Under the pieces are notes generated by a model that ran no database searches, had not been told where the DNA came from, and saw only the letters and a program-made list of their open reading frames with translations. From positions 90,798-154,797 of the forward strand of contig JBBART010000009.1 in assembly GCA_040399685.1 (NCBI GenBank): DNA of 64,000 bases, in the 5' to 3' direction. Below, one piece after another: positions 23,967 through 34,164 of the stretch. The position numbers and the translations under genes were made by a program. Source of the stretch: CAIQQQ01 sp040399685 (GTDB lineage: Bacteria; Pseudomonadota; Alphaproteobacteria; Acetobacterales; Acetobacteraceae). Position 1 is the first letter of the stretch. Each line of letters opens with the position of its first letter.

Positions 23967-26209
23967 GCAGCGCCTCCAGTAGGGTTCAGGGCCGGCAGCG
24001 CGATGCGGAAGCGCATGCCCTCGGTGGTGCCAGGCTCTGCCGTGAGCGAACCGCCGTGACCTTCGATAATCGTGCGGCAGATCGACAACCCGATGCCCAT
24101 GCCTGTGAGCTTGCTGCTGACGAACGGTTCGAACAGCCGTTCGGCAATGCCTTGACTGAGGCCGGGGCCGTTGTCGGACACGTCGATATACATGCGGCTG
24201 TCTGACCCAAGGCTGGCGCTGACCACCACCAGCCCTGGCAAAACCTGACCCGAGCCGATGATCGCCTCGGCGGCGTTGCGGATCAGGTTGAGCAAAACCT
24301 GCTGGATCTGGGTGCGATCGACCAGCACCTCGGCAGACCCACAGTTGAGATCGATGCGCAGGTCGATGCCTTCGCAGACCCCGTCGCTGCGGGCGAGGTC
24401 ACAGGACACGCGCAGCAGGTCGCCGAGATCCTCCGATTGCAGTTCCACCTCGCCCCGTTCCACAAAGTCGCGCAACCGCCGCACAATGGCGCCCGCCCGC
24501 AGCAATTGCCGCGCAGAATCAGCCACTGCGCTGCGCGCAGCTGCAAATGCCTGCTGGTCCCCCAGGGCAGCCCTGTCGAGCATCCGGCCGCCGGCATTGA
24601 GGAAATTGGTGGCGGCGGCCAGCGGCTGGTTCAACTCGTGCGCCAGACCGCTGGCCATCGCCCCCATGGCGCTGAGCCGGGTGGCGCGCAGCAGATCCGC
24701 CTGGACGGCCCGCATGCGCTGGTCAGCCAGCCGCTTCTGGGTGATGTCGCGCCCGACCGAGACCACACCCACCACACGGCCTTGCGCGTCCTTCCAGGGC
24801 GCCACGGTCATGGCCACCCAGCGCGCCACGCCGCTGGCGGGATCTGGCACGTATTCCTGCTCGAAACTGGTCATCATGCCGGTCGACAGAACGCGACGGT
24901 CGGCGGCCTCGATCCGCCGCGCCACGGTGGGCGGAAACAGGTCGGCCGCCGCGCGGCCAAGCACCTGCCATTCCGCGCGCGGCTCCGCCCCCGCGAGCAG
25001 GCCCGCGCGGTTGACCAGCACATAGCGCTGGTCAAGATCCTTGACGTGAATGGATTCCGCCGTGCCATTGACCACCGACATCAGCAGTTCCTGGCTGGTG
25101 CGGGCCTCCCGCAGCGCCATCCGCTCGGCCGCCCCCCGGCGACGCAGCACGGCATCGGCCCGCAGCATCGCCTGCCGCAAATCCTCGAACTCGATGATCA
25201 ATGACGGCGCCATCGCCGTTTCCAGGCGCTGCACGCCAGATGCCACGTTGCGCGCCAAATCCGACAGCCCGCGCAACGGCAGGCCCACATGCCGGCCGAC
25301 AAGTGCGACGAAACCAAGGGTCAGCAGAAGCACCGACAGGCTGGCCAAGATGATCTGTCTCAGCATTTGCACCACCCGCGATACCGGCAAAGGCACATCG
25401 GTGCTGAAAAACAATCGCCAGCCCCGCGCCCGCTCAAGCTCCGTCGACACGGTTGCCAAGGGCGAACGGCCGAACCATCCCGACGTTTCAGGCTGCGGCT
25501 CGGGCGCATAGATCTGTCCGCCGCGCCGTGCCAACGCACGCGATGCGGCGGCGATCCTGCCCATTGGATCAACCAGAACCGCCAGCCCGCCCTGTTGGCC
25601 CAGTCCCCGGCGCAGGGTCGCGGTCAGCTGGTCCGGCGACCACAACGTCTCCAATGTGCCGATGACAACGCCGTCGTGCAGGATCGGGATCATCACCACC
25701 GCAGCCGATATCGGGCGCGTCCGCGCCGCCAGCACGTCGCTGACAGCGGCCCGCTTGCTGGCAAGAACAGCAGCATGAGTTGACTGGAGCCCGGGATCGA
25801 TCAGGCCCAGAACCGGGTTTGCCATGCGGGGGGGAGTGAGCAAGGTTCCGTCTGGCCGGCGCATTTCAACCTGGAGACCGCTGGTCTCAAACACCATCTG
25901 GGCGCGTATGTCGAACGCCGTCAGATCGCCGACCTCAAGCCCGCGGCTGGCTGAAAGCGCGCTCAATATCGCCAGGACGCGTTCCAGATCCCGATCAACG
26001 GCTGCCGCGAGGGCGTGCGCGGTGTCTTCCAGGCGGCTGTGCTGGGCCTGCTCGGCCACCCGCACGGCATTGGCGCCAATGATGATGGCCACGCCAAACG
26101 ACGGCAGGACAGCGGCCAGAACCACCATCACCAGCAGCGTGCGCAGGCTGAACCGCCACTCAGGTATGGCGAGCAATGCCGCCAGACGCGGCACATTGGC
26201 GAACGTCAC
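23963..26209 (-). CDS. Membrane sensor histidine kinase, FixL/DctB-like
   Basis: A 748-residue kinase: transmembrane helix about 23-45, a periplasmic double-Cache-like region about 46-280, a second helix about 285-305, HAMP-like linker, PAS domain about 375-490 (ESIHVKDLDQRYVLVNRAGLLAG), then HisKA with His524 in GLAHELNQPLAAATNFL and a catalytic domain with NLIRNAAEAI, DNGPGL and GMGIGLSI. It phosphorylates the FixJ-like regulator encoded immediately downstream. There is no haem-binding PAS signature I can identify, so oxygen sensing is not claimed; the extracytoplasmic domain suggests a small-molecule signal. Confidence 0.92.
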   Translation of the reverse strand: MTFANVPRLAALLAIPEWRFSLRTLLVMVVLAAVLPSFGVAIIIGANAVRVAEQAQHSRLEDTAHALAAAVDRDLERVLAILSALSASRGLEVGDLTAFDIRAQMVFETSGLQVEMRRPDGTLLTPPRMANPVLGLIDPGLQSTHAAVLASKRAAVSDVLAARTRPISAAVVMIPILHDGVVIGTLETLWSPDQLTATLRRGLGQQGGLAVLVDPMGRIAAASRALARRGGQIYAPEPQPETSGWFGRSPLATVSTELERARGWRLFFSTDVPLPVSRVVQMLRQIILASLSVLLLTLGFVALVGRHVGLPLRGLSDLARNVASGVQRLETAMAPSLIIEFEDLRQAMLRADAVLRRRGAAERMALREARTSQELLMSVVNGTAESIHVKDLDQRYVLVNRAGLLAGAEPRAEWQVLGRAAADLFPPTVARRIEAADRRVLSTGMMTSFEQEYVPDPASGVARWVAMTVAPWKDAQGRVVGVVSVGRDITQKRLADQRMRAVQADLLRATRLSAMGAMASGLAHELNQPLAAATNFLNAGGRMLDRAALGDQQAFAAARSAVADSARQLLRAGAIVRRLRDFVERGEVELQSEDLGDLLRVSCDLARSDGVCEGIDLRIDLNCGSAEVLVDRTQIQQVLLNLIRNAAEAIIGSGQVLPGLVVVSASLGSDSRMYIDVSDNGPGLSQGIAERLFEPFVSSKLTGMGIGLSICRTIIEGHGGSLTAEPGTTEGMRFRIALPALNPTGGAA

Positions 26210-26333
26210 TGCGGCCTGTCGCGCCCAATCCCTCCATGTGGCCAGACGTTGAATCGCCGCCTCCTAGTTCACAGATCAATACGATATCGGACAATAAACG
26301 TGCCGCCGATACGGGTTTACCCCTAGTTGCCGA

Positions 26334-28253
26334 TCAGTGTATTCGAACAGCACTTTGAACGGCCCTGCCGTCGGCATCGAGAATGGTCAGCCGGTAAAAG
26401 CCCGCTCCAGACGGTTGCCAGGCCGCCTCCCGGCGGGCGGGATCGGTCTTGAGCCGAGCGCCGTCGACCAGGAACACCAAGGGCCGCTGCCCGCCCATGG
26501 CACGCAGCGTGATGGCCCCCTCTCCACTGAGCGTGGCGCCCGATGGCGGAAACACAAAATGGAGCGCATCCGGACGCTCCTGCAACGCGATGCGGCGTTC
26601 CTGCGCTTCATGCGGCGGCTGGGCGCGCGGTGCTTGCGGCAGAAGCGTGAAGATTCTGGCGAGAACCGGCACGGCCAGACTGCGGCCGGTGGCGCCCGGC
26701 AACGGGGTGCCGTCTGGCCGGCCGAGCCAGACCCCCACCACATGTCGCCCGTCAAAGCCCATGGCCCATACATCGCGCCCGCCCCAACTCGTGCCGGTCT
26801 TCCACGCAATGCCGGCCGGGCCGCCGTCAGGGAACGGCTGCGTGAGAATGCCTGCAATCACCTCGGCTGCATGGCGCGACACCAAGGGCTGCGGAACCAC
26901 CGATGGGCCACAGCACAAGAGGCGCAGTGGGGCCACGCGGCCATCAAGGGCAAGTCCCGCATACAGAGCTGTCATGTCGCGCAATGTGGTGCCGGCGCCG
27001 CCCAGCGCCAATGGCAGTGAAGCGCCCGCCACGCCAACCGCCTGCCCTGGCATGTGCAGCCCGATGCCGGTGGCGTTGACCCGGCTGAGGAATTGGGCCG
27101 GCCCCAAATCTGCCAGAAGCGCCACCGCCGGCAGGTTCAACGAGCGGCGCAGCGCATCCGCCATCGTGACAGGGCCTGCGAAGCTGCGGTCGAAATTCTC
27201 CGGCGCATAGCCGCCAAAGCGACGCGGCAGGTCGTCCAGCATGGTTCCCGGCCCGGCCTGCCCGGCCTCGAACGCCATGGCATAGATGAACGGCTTCATG
27301 GCCGAGCCCGGCGAGCGCACCGCACGCGTGAGGTCCAGCGACCCTGCCCGGCTTTCATTGGCGCCCGCACCGCTGGCCAAGGCCCGGATGTCCCGGCTGG
27401 CGATATCCGCCACCACGATCGCCAGCGACGCATGTGGCGGCAGCGTTTGCAAGCGCGTGGCGGCGATGGCCTCCACCGCCTGCTGCAACGCCAGATCAAG
27501 CGTGGTGACGGTTCGAGCCGCCGTCGTCTTGGGCAACATAAGATCGGCGTGGCGCGGCATCGGGAACCGCGCCTGTGGCATCACGCCACCGTCGGCCCGG
27601 AGGATACGGTCCCGCACGGCGCGCAGGCGGTCAGGATGGCGATCGGGCCGCAAGGCTTCCGGCCGGCGCGGAATGGCCACCAGCAGTGCCGCCTGGGCGT
27701 CGTCCATCTGGCGCGGCTCCTGGCCCAGCCACGCAAGCGAACCAGCGCGCACCCCCTCCAGATTGCCGCCATACGGCGCCAGCGTCATCCACATGCCGAG
27801 GATCTCGCGCTTGCTGAAACGGGCTTCAAGCTGCAAGGCGCGAGCGATCTCGATGAGCTTGGCGCCGACAGTGCGGCGGCGCGGCGCCAGCAGGCGGGCG
27901 GTCTGCATCGTCAGGGTTGACCCGCCCGACACAATTCGGCCGGCGCGCAGATCCTGCAACGCCGCCCGGGCCAGGGCCAACGGGTTTACCCCGGGGTGAC
28001 GCCAGAAATGCCGATCCTCGACCGCGACCAACCGGGCCACGAAGGCCGGATCAACATCCGCCACCCGCGTCGGCAGCCGCCACACGCCGCCGGCCGCCGG
28101 GCGCAGCGCCAGCGTGCGGCCGTGACGGTCGGTGAATTCCGTGGCCACGCTGCCCAGCCGCGACAGATCGGGCGGAAAGGCCCGATCAAGCACAAACACA
28201 CCCGCCGCGAGAAGCAGCATGGCCACGCACACGAGGAGCGCGCGCCTAGTCAA
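26334..28253 (-). CDS. pbpC: Penicillin-binding protein 1C
   Basis: Bifunctional peptidoglycan synthase of 639 residues, anchored by an N-terminal helix (LLVCVAMLLLAAGVFVL). The transglycosylase domain has catalytic Glu79 in AVEDRHFWRHPGVNP and GGSTLTMQTARL. The transpeptidase has Ser317-x-x-Lys320 (SAMK), SLN at 371-373 and KTGT at 485-488. A C-terminal PBP1C-specific domain begins near residue 560. The start overlaps the alpha-2-macroglobulin gene by 8 nt. PbpC and the YfhM-type macroglobulin are a well-known pair thought to repair and protect the envelope after protease attack. Confidence 0.94.
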   Translation of the reverse strand: MTRRALLVCVAMLLLAAGVFVLDRAFPPDLSRLGSVATEFTDRHGRTLALRPAAGGVWRLPTRVADVDPAFVARLVAVEDRHFWRHPGVNPLALARAALQDLRAGRIVSGGSTLTMQTARLLAPRRRTVGAKLIEIARALQLEARFSKREILGMWMTLAPYGGNLEGVRAGSLAWLGQEPRQMDDAQAALLVAIPRRPEALRPDRHPDRLRAVRDRILRADGGVMPQARFPMPRHADLMLPKTTAARTVTTLDLALQQAVEAIAATRLQTLPPHASLAIVVADIASRDIRALASGAGANESRAGSLDLTRAVRSPGSAMKPFIYAMAFEAGQAGPGTMLDDLPRRFGGYAPENFDRSFAGPVTMADALRRSLNLPAVALLADLGPAQFLSRVNATGIGLHMPGQAVGVAGASLPLALGGAGTTLRDMTALYAGLALDGRVAPLRLLCCGPSVVPQPLVSRHAAEVIAGILTQPFPDGGPAGIAWKTGTSWGGRDVWAMGFDGRHVVGVWLGRPDGTPLPGATGRSLAVPVLARIFTLLPQAPRAQPPHEAQERRIALQERPDALHFVFPPSGATLSGEGAITLRAMGGQRPLVFLVDGARLKTDPARREAAWQPSGAGFYRLTILDADGRAVQSAVRIH

Positions 28254-31200
28254 GCGGCAGTATCTTCACCCGTCCCTCCGCCTGCCGGGCGAACATGGCC
28301 GGGCGATACATATCGGCCATCTCGCCCCCGGGGAGCGTGAAACTGCCGGGCGTGACGGCGCGCAGCCGAACCGCGAGACGCAGACCGGTATCGGCCCTGG
28401 TCATGTTCACGATGGCGGCAAACCGGTCATCGGCCGCAGGTTGCGCCTGGGTTTCGGTGAGGGTGCCGAGCCATGCCATGCCGGGAACCGAGGCTCCTTG
28501 CGGGGCTGGCTGGATGCGGCCGGCAATCTCCCATCCCGCCGGCAGGCCCTGCGTCACCATTGCGCCATGGGCCTGACCATCCTCAATCTTGCCCTCGATC
28601 AGCAGCACGAACACCGTGTTCTGCCGAAGCTGGTCCAGATTAAGGGGGCTGCCGTCCAGATTGAGAAATTGCCGACTGATCCGCATCCCGGACCGTGCCG
28701 CCGGCAGCGGCTGTGTCGGAATGCCGGTGGTGGAGACGGATTGCCACACCGGTCGCGGTCCTTGGTTGCGCACGGTGACGGGGCCGGTGAGCATCAGGCT
28801 GCGCACGCCGCCCGACGCTGGCTGATTGCCGATATCGCCTTTGGTCACCGCCACATCCACGGCGCGCGCGTCGCCGCCGAGGGACACGGCGGCGGCAACC
28901 GCCCAGGCCTGTTCCTGCGTGTTCAACAGCTCCACAGCCAGATCGCCCCCCGGCAGACGCGCCACCAGTTTCACGAGTTCACCGGGCAGCAGGCTGCTTT
29001 CCTTCAGCAGCACCGCCGTGGCTAACTGGTCGCGCACCGCACTGCCGTAATCGACGTCCCACCAGCCCCGCACCGGCGCCAGCAAAGCCGCGCCGAACGC
29101 TGCCTCGGCCCGTTGCGTGTCGTGGGCAAGCGCCAGCGCGGCGCCGAGTTGGGCGCGGGCGAGCGGGGTTGGCAACTGCTCCAGGCGCTCCATCAGGATG
29201 CGCGCGGCCCCTGGAAGCCCCCTTCCGGCAGCGGCCAGCACATAGAGGCGATAGGCCTGGGCGGCGAGCGCCGAGGCCTCCGTCTCGCTGTTCTGGGCGG
29301 CCTCGCTGAGGAATTGCAGCGCATCGCGCAACGCAGGCTCCGGCACCACCGCCCCGGCCGTGCCGGCGCGCAGCAGGAAATCGGTGGCGTAGGCGGACAG
29401 CCACGGCTCCGCCTCGCCATTGCCGGTCCAGAGGCCGAAGCCGCCGTCAAACCGCTGGCGGTCCAAAACCAGCGACACCATCGACTGCAACCGCCCTGTC
29501 CGGTCCGTCCCGGCCAGAGGACCGTCCGGCAGCATGGCCAACGCCAGGCCACGGCTGCTCGCCTGTTCCAGACAGGTGAACGGATAATCCTCCAGGGCGC
29601 GGACCATGGCGCTGACATTGTAGCGCACCGGCGCGCCGAGATTGGCCACAGCTTGCCAGCGATCGGGCAGGAATTTGTCCCCGGCCGGGGACAGCACAGC
29701 CTCAGCGCCCGGCGCGATTTCGCCGGCAACCGAGATTGTCTGGGCCGCGCGTGAGGGACGGATGGTGATGGCCTGCTCCCGCACCACGTGAAAGCCAGCT
29801 GGCCCGGTGACATCGAGCTTCACAACGCCGCGCCCGGCGCCGGTGGCGCGCAAGACACTGGCCGGCAAGGCCCGCCCGTCAGCGGCGAGCATGACGGCAA
29901 GCCGGTTGGGCCCAGCCAGCGCCAGAGGTCCCTCGACCGACAACGTGGCCACCACGTCGCCCGCCGGAAGGTCCACATTCTGCAACAGCACTGCCAGTCT
30001 GGCCTCGTCACCGGGTGCGAGGAAGCGCGGCAGCAGCGTTTCGGCCACCAAAGGATCGCGCACCACCATCTGGCTGTTAGCAGCGCCGATCCGGCTGTCC
30101 TGCCAGCCCACCGCCATCAGCCGGATGGCGCCGGCGAAATCGGGGATATCGAGCGGCACCACGGCACGCCCGTCCGCGCCAAGCTGCACCGGCGGTATGA
30201 ACAGCGACACGATGCGCTGGGGAATTTCAGGCAAGGCGAAACCGCCATCGTCGCCACCCTGGCGCAGAGACGTGGCATCGCCCTCGGCAGGGGCGATCAA
30301 ACGGCCCCAATCATCGCGCAGATCCAGTCCCAGACGCCGCCGCCCGAGAAAATGCGGCGCGGGGTCGGGCGAGACGTAGCGGGTGAGGCGCAAAATGCCC
30401 TCATCCACAGCAGCAAGACTGACCCAGGCGCCGGGAGTGCCGCGCAGCACGATGTCCTGCCTCTGGCGCGGCGCGATCTGGACCGGCGCCTCGATCGCCA
30501 GATCCAGCTTGCGCGCCGCCGGATCGACGCCGACCCAGGTGAGCCCGATGGCGCGCCCTGGCCGCGTTCCAGCGGCCTCGCTGCCGCGAAACACATGCAC
30601 GGCCACATAGGCGCCCGGCCCCCAACTGGCCTCCACCTTCACATCCACGTCCATGCCGCCGGCCGGAACGTCGATGTTGCGCAGGCTGTGAACACGGTCC
30701 GACAGCACCAGCAGGGTGGCTTGCCCCGCAAAGGGCGGGGCGATGTGAACGCGCGCGTTCTCACCTGCGGGCACAACCCGGCGATCGACCGACACATCCA
30801 CACGGTCCGGCACGTCCGGGCTGTCCGAACTCGCCCAGCCAGCGCGGAACCGCAAAGTTGTCACGGCAAGGCCGCCCGATTGTGCCACTTCCAGCCGGTA
30901 TCGGCCGAACGGCAGCTTTCGGGCAAAGGAGAAAGGCACGCCCTGCGGGATGGCGATCTCGACCGTCTCCAGCGGCTCGTCGCGCCACACCGTCTCATAC
31001 CGGGCGAGGCTGCCGCGCATGACGACGCGCCAGTCCGGCCGCTCGCGCACCAGCCGCAGCGTGGCAGGCATGGCGAGCCGGTTGCCCACGGGCGACACGG
31101 AGGCGATCTCGAACCTTGCCTCGGCATCGGCGTCGATGGCGCCATCCGCGAACAGCGGCTTGACACCGATCAGCGGCGTGGCCGGACGCACCGGAATGCT

Positions 31201-33396
31201 GGCGGCGGCGTGACTGGCGCGGCCAGCCGGGTCGTTCACCGCGATGTCGATCTCGGCCTTCAGCGCCTGGGTGGTGTCCGGCACATGCGCCAGCAGCACT
31301 GGCACGATGGTGCGGCCCTGGCCGTCGGTCTCGGGCAGGTCGATGCCGATCTGATCCGGCGCGAACGCTTCCCCCTCCACGCCGATGCGATAGCCCGCCA
31401 GCGCCGGAAACGGCTGCGGGTCGATCACCAGATGCAGCGTGGCGCGACCCGACAATCCGCTCGCCGGCGCGCCATAGAGGAAGCGCGCCGCCACCGGAAT
31501 ATCGGCCTTCTGGCCACCGATGATCGCCGCCGTCACCTGGCCCAGATCAACCGCCAGCCGCTCCGGCACGAACGCGTCCACCCGAAAGCTGGTGGTGCCG
31601 ATCGGCGCCGCCAGCGGATCGGCCCGCAGTTCCACATTCCACACCCCGGCCGGTGCGGTGGGCGAGAGCGTGACCGGCACATGAATGGCCGCCCCGCCGG
31701 TGCGCGGCGGCACCATCTGCACAAAGGCCTGCCCGTTCGGGCGGCGGATCGTCACCTGCACCGGCAGGTCGGCCGGCGCGCCGGCATTGTCGCGCACCAG
31801 CCCCATCAGCTGCACCGTCTCGCCGGGCCGGTAGATGCCGCGATCGGGCCACAGATACGAATCAAGCGGGCCAGGATGCGCCATGCCCTCCACACCGCGA
31901 TCGGACAGGTCGAACGCGGCGACGCTGAGATCAAGTGCCGCGAAATCCTCGCCATCCCCGGCCTTGGCGAAGGCGTGAATGGCGGCGGGCGCCAGGGGCC
32001 CCTCGCCACGCAGCAACGGCACGCCGAACCGGGCGACGCCGTCATCGGCGGTGGTGGTCTCGGCCAGAATGTCGTTGTTGCGCGCCAGCAGCCGCACCAG
32101 CACGCCGGGGCGGGCGCTGGCCGTGCCGTAATCGCGGATCTGCACGGTCAGGCCGTCCGAACCACGCCATAGGCTCGGCGCGAGATCGGTGCGCAACATC
32201 AGTTGCACGGCGCTGGCGTCGCTGTTGGTGGTGCCGTCGCCCTGTGTGGCCAGCAGGGCATACAAACCCGGCCCTGCCGTGCGCAGCGCCTCGGGCAGCG
32301 GCAACGCGGTGCGGCTGGTCTTGTTCGGCGCATAGCCCGTGATGTCCGCCCGCCCGGTCCAGACCACGCTGCCAGCCTCGTTCACAATATTTTGGGCACT
32401 CCAGCTTTCCACCGACTCACCGAGTTTCACGCGCCGCAACAGCACCGCCACGTTGCGCTCACTCAGCCGGATCAGCTTCAGCGACACGGCGGACAGGTTG
32501 ACGCTGCTCAACGTGATGGCCGGCGCCTGCCCGCGCGGCAGCACGAACAGGCGCGTGTCGAAGCCGATATTCGGCGCCCGGTTCGGCATCGCCACGTCCA
32601 GCGCCGTGTTTTTCAGCATCGATACGCCCTCGGCGCCAGGAAGCCCCGCCCGCAGCATCACGCGACTGGTCCGGCCGGATGGCAGGCCGGAGATGCACAA
32701 CTGGTCGCCCTCCCGCGTCACGGCCAGATCCGCCACAGGCGGATCGACGCGCACCCAGTCAGCAGGCAAGAAATCCGGCCGGGTCGAGACCGGGACGGTA
32801 AAGGTGAGACAGGCGCGCGGCCGGTCGGCATCGGCCTCGGTGTCGAGGGTGCTCACCAGCAGCCCGGCCGTGCGAATGGAGGCGGTGAACCGGGCCGCGA
32901 TGGCAGGCGAATCCGGCGACAGTTCCACCGCCTGGCGCAACACCTCGATTTCCTGGACGCCACGATCCTGGCTGTGCAGCGCATCGGCCATCAGCAACAG
33001 TGCCGGCACGCCCTGCCGGCCGCGATCGGAATGCTGCCACGCCTGCCAGCCGGCCAGCAGCGCCTTTTGCGGATCTGGCGGCGTGCGGGACAGCCAGGCG
33101 CTGGCAAGATTTTGCCATTGGCCTGCCGTGCTGTTGCCCATGGCAACGCGGGTCTCAAGGGCTGCGATGGCTGCGGCCCAATTGCCGGCAGCGATGGCGG
33201 CGCTGGCCTGCTGGCCGGCCGTGTCCTGCGCCGTCTCCGCGGCGCCAGTTGGAAAGCGCCTGATGAGAGCGTTGGCGTAGGCGTTGCTTGCCTGCGACAA
33301 GCCCGGAAGCCGCATATCGCTGCGGGCGGGGGCGGATTGCACGATCACGGCCAGCAGCAACGCCACCACGATTTTAAGCCGGCGCCATCCGCTCAT
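28246..33396 (-). CDS. yfhM: Bacterial alpha-2-macroglobulin (YfhM type, thioester-containing)
   Basis: A 1716-residue periplasmic protease trap with signal peptide (VVALLLAVIVQSAPARS). The central MG2-type region has DSYLWPDRGIYRPGETVQLMGLVRD. VSLFIPPVQLGADGRAVVPLDIPDFAGAIRLMAVGW is the A2M signature. The thioester motif CLEQ is intact at Cys1275 (EDYPFTCLEQASSRG), so covalent protease capture is expected, unlike YfaS-type proteins lacking it. The all-alpha thioester domain follows. No lipobox is obvious; the chain is not clearly lipid-anchored. It is cotranscribed with pbpC (8-nt overlap). Confidence 0.94.
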   Translation of the reverse strand: MSGWRRLKIVVALLLAVIVQSAPARSDMRLPGLSQASNAYANALIRRFPTGAAETAQDTAGQQASAAIAAGNWAAAIAALETRVAMGNSTAGQWQNLASAWLSRTPPDPQKALLAGWQAWQHSDRGRQGVPALLLMADALHSQDRGVQEIEVLRQAVELSPDSPAIAARFTASIRTAGLLVSTLDTEADADRPRACLTFTVPVSTRPDFLPADWVRVDPPVADLAVTREGDQLCISGLPSGRTSRVMLRAGLPGAEGVSMLKNTALDVAMPNRAPNIGFDTRLFVLPRGQAPAITLSSVNLSAVSLKLIRLSERNVAVLLRRVKLGESVESWSAQNIVNEAGSVVWTGRADITGYAPNKTSRTALPLPEALRTAGPGLYALLATQGDGTTNSDASAVQLMLRTDLAPSLWRGSDGLTVQIRDYGTASARPGVLVRLLARNNDILAETTTADDGVARFGVPLLRGEGPLAPAAIHAFAKAGDGEDFAALDLSVAAFDLSDRGVEGMAHPGPLDSYLWPDRGIYRPGETVQLMGLVRDNAGAPADLPVQVTIRRPNGQAFVQMVPPRTGGAAIHVPVTLSPTAPAGVWNVELRADPLAAPIGTTSFRVDAFVPERLAVDLGQVTAAIIGGQKADIPVAARFLYGAPASGLSGRATLHLVIDPQPFPALAGYRIGVEGEAFAPDQIGIDLPETDGQGRTIVPVLLAHVPDTTQALKAEIDIAVNDPAGRASHAAASIPVRPATPLIGVKPLFADGAIDADAEARFEIASVSPVGNRLAMPATLRLVRERPDWRVVMRGSLARYETVWRDEPLETVEIAIPQGVPFSFARKLPFGRYRLEVAQSGGLAVTTLRFRAGWASSDSPDVPDRVDVSVDRRVVPAGENARVHIAPPFAGQATLLVLSDRVHSLRNIDVPAGGMDVDVKVEASWGPGAYVAVHVFRGSEAAGTRPGRAIGLTWVGVDPAARKLDLAIEAPVQIAPRQRQDIVLRGTPGAWVSLAAVDEGILRLTRYVSPDPAPHFLGRRRLGLDLRDDWGRLIAPAEGDATSLRQGGDDGGFALPEIPQRIVSLFIPPVQLGADGRAVVPLDIPDFAGAIRLMAVGWQDSRIGAANSQMVVRDPLVAETLLPRFLAPGDEARLAVLLQNVDLPAGDVVATLSVEGPLALAGPNRLAVMLAADGRALPASVLRATGAGRGVVKLDVTGPAGFHVVREQAITIRPSRAAQTISVAGEIAPGAEAVLSPAGDKFLPDRWQAVANLGAPVRYNVSAMVRALEDYPFTCLEQASSRGLALAMLPDGPLAGTDRTGRLQSMVSLVLDRQRFDGGFGLWTGNGEAEPWLSAYATDFLLRAGTAGAVVPEPALRDALQFLSEAAQNSETEASALAAQAYRLYVLAAAGRGLPGAARILMERLEQLPTPLARAQLGAALALAHDTQRAEAAFGAALLAPVRGWWDVDYGSAVRDQLATAVLLKESSLLPGELVKLVARLPGGDLAVELLNTQEQAWAVAAAVSLGGDARAVDVAVTKGDIGNQPASGGVRSLMLTGPVTVRNQGPRPVWQSVSTTGIPTQPLPAARSGMRISRQFLNLDGSPLNLDQLRQNTVFVLLIEGKIEDGQAHGAMVTQGLPAGWEIAGRIQPAPQGASVPGMAWLGTLTETQAQPAADDRFAAIVNMTRADTGLRLAVRLRAVTPGSFTLPGGEMADMYRPAMFARQAEGRVKILPLD

Positions 33397-33449
33397 TTTG
33401 AATTCCCCACGCTGGCAACGTTATAGCAATCATGGGGGCAGCAGCGTTA

Positions 33450-34160
33450 TCAATCCATCGTTGATTGATGCAGTAACACTTCGGACCCAAGCGTCTCCAG
33501 CATCGGATCGGTGATGCCCAGCGCCCGCAGCCCATCACGGGTGTTGAACAGATAATCCGACGCCGTGCCGAGCGGGCCGCGGGCGGTGGCGATCCGGCGC
33601 ACCAGTTCGCCGTCCGGCAATGGCCCACAGAACGACGGGCCTTCCGGATTGATGGTGAACGCGATGGCGTGGCCCAGAACGTCGCCCTCCATCGTCTCCA
33701 CATCCACCCAGCGCGGGATGTAACCATCGGCCACCATTTCGCGACGCCACAGAATATCAAGCTCTTGCGCCACGTGGTGCTCCTCCAGCCGCAGCACCGC
33801 CCCCACGCAATCGCCCCCGGGTTGCAGGCCGAGCAACATGCCGGGATTGTCCGCCGTGCCGCGTCCGCCTTTGGTGGCCAGGCAGAAATCGCGATGCCAG
33901 CCCAGCGCGCGGGCGAGCCTGCGCCCACTGATATGCATCGCCGGGTTCCAGATCAGCGACCCATAGGCGAACACCCACAGCCCTGTGCCGTGTTCCGGAC
34001 GGGTGTCGAGCACCGCCTCCAGGCTCGCCGCCCGCTCTGCATCCGTCAGCACATGCATGTCAGGATTGTTGGCCCGGATATGGGCGGACAATCCACCCGC
34101 CAGCAGATAGTCGCGTGTCAGGTCGAACGCAGGCGGGATTTCGTCTTTGCAGGCGTCCAT
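33450..34160 (-). CDS. chaC: ChaC-type gamma-glutamylcyclotransferase
   Basis: A 236-residue ChaC-family enzyme that cleaves glutathione to 5-oxoproline and Cys-Gly. LWVFAYGSLIWNPAMH contains the substrate-binding YGSL loop, and the GWHRDFCLATKGGRGTADNPGMLLGLQPGGDCVGAVLRL stretch is typical of the family. The gene lies 4 nt after mscL and 53 nt before the macroglobulin gene on one strand. The run hybrid kinase-mscL-chaC-yfhM-pbpC could be an envelope or osmotic stress unit, although only part is tightly spaced. Confidence 0.9.
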   Translation of the reverse strand: MDACKDEIPPAFDLTRDYLLAGGLSAHIRANNPDMHVLTDAERAASLEAVLDTRPEHGTGLWVFAYGSLIWNPAMHISGRRLARALGWHRDFCLATKGGRGTADNPGMLLGLQPGGDCVGAVLRLEEHHVAQELDILWRREMVADGYIPRWVDVETMEGDVLGHAIAFTINPEGPSFCGPLPDGELVRRIATARGPLGTASDYLFNTRDGLRALGITDPMLETLGSEVLLHQSTMD

Positions 34161-34164
34161 GGGG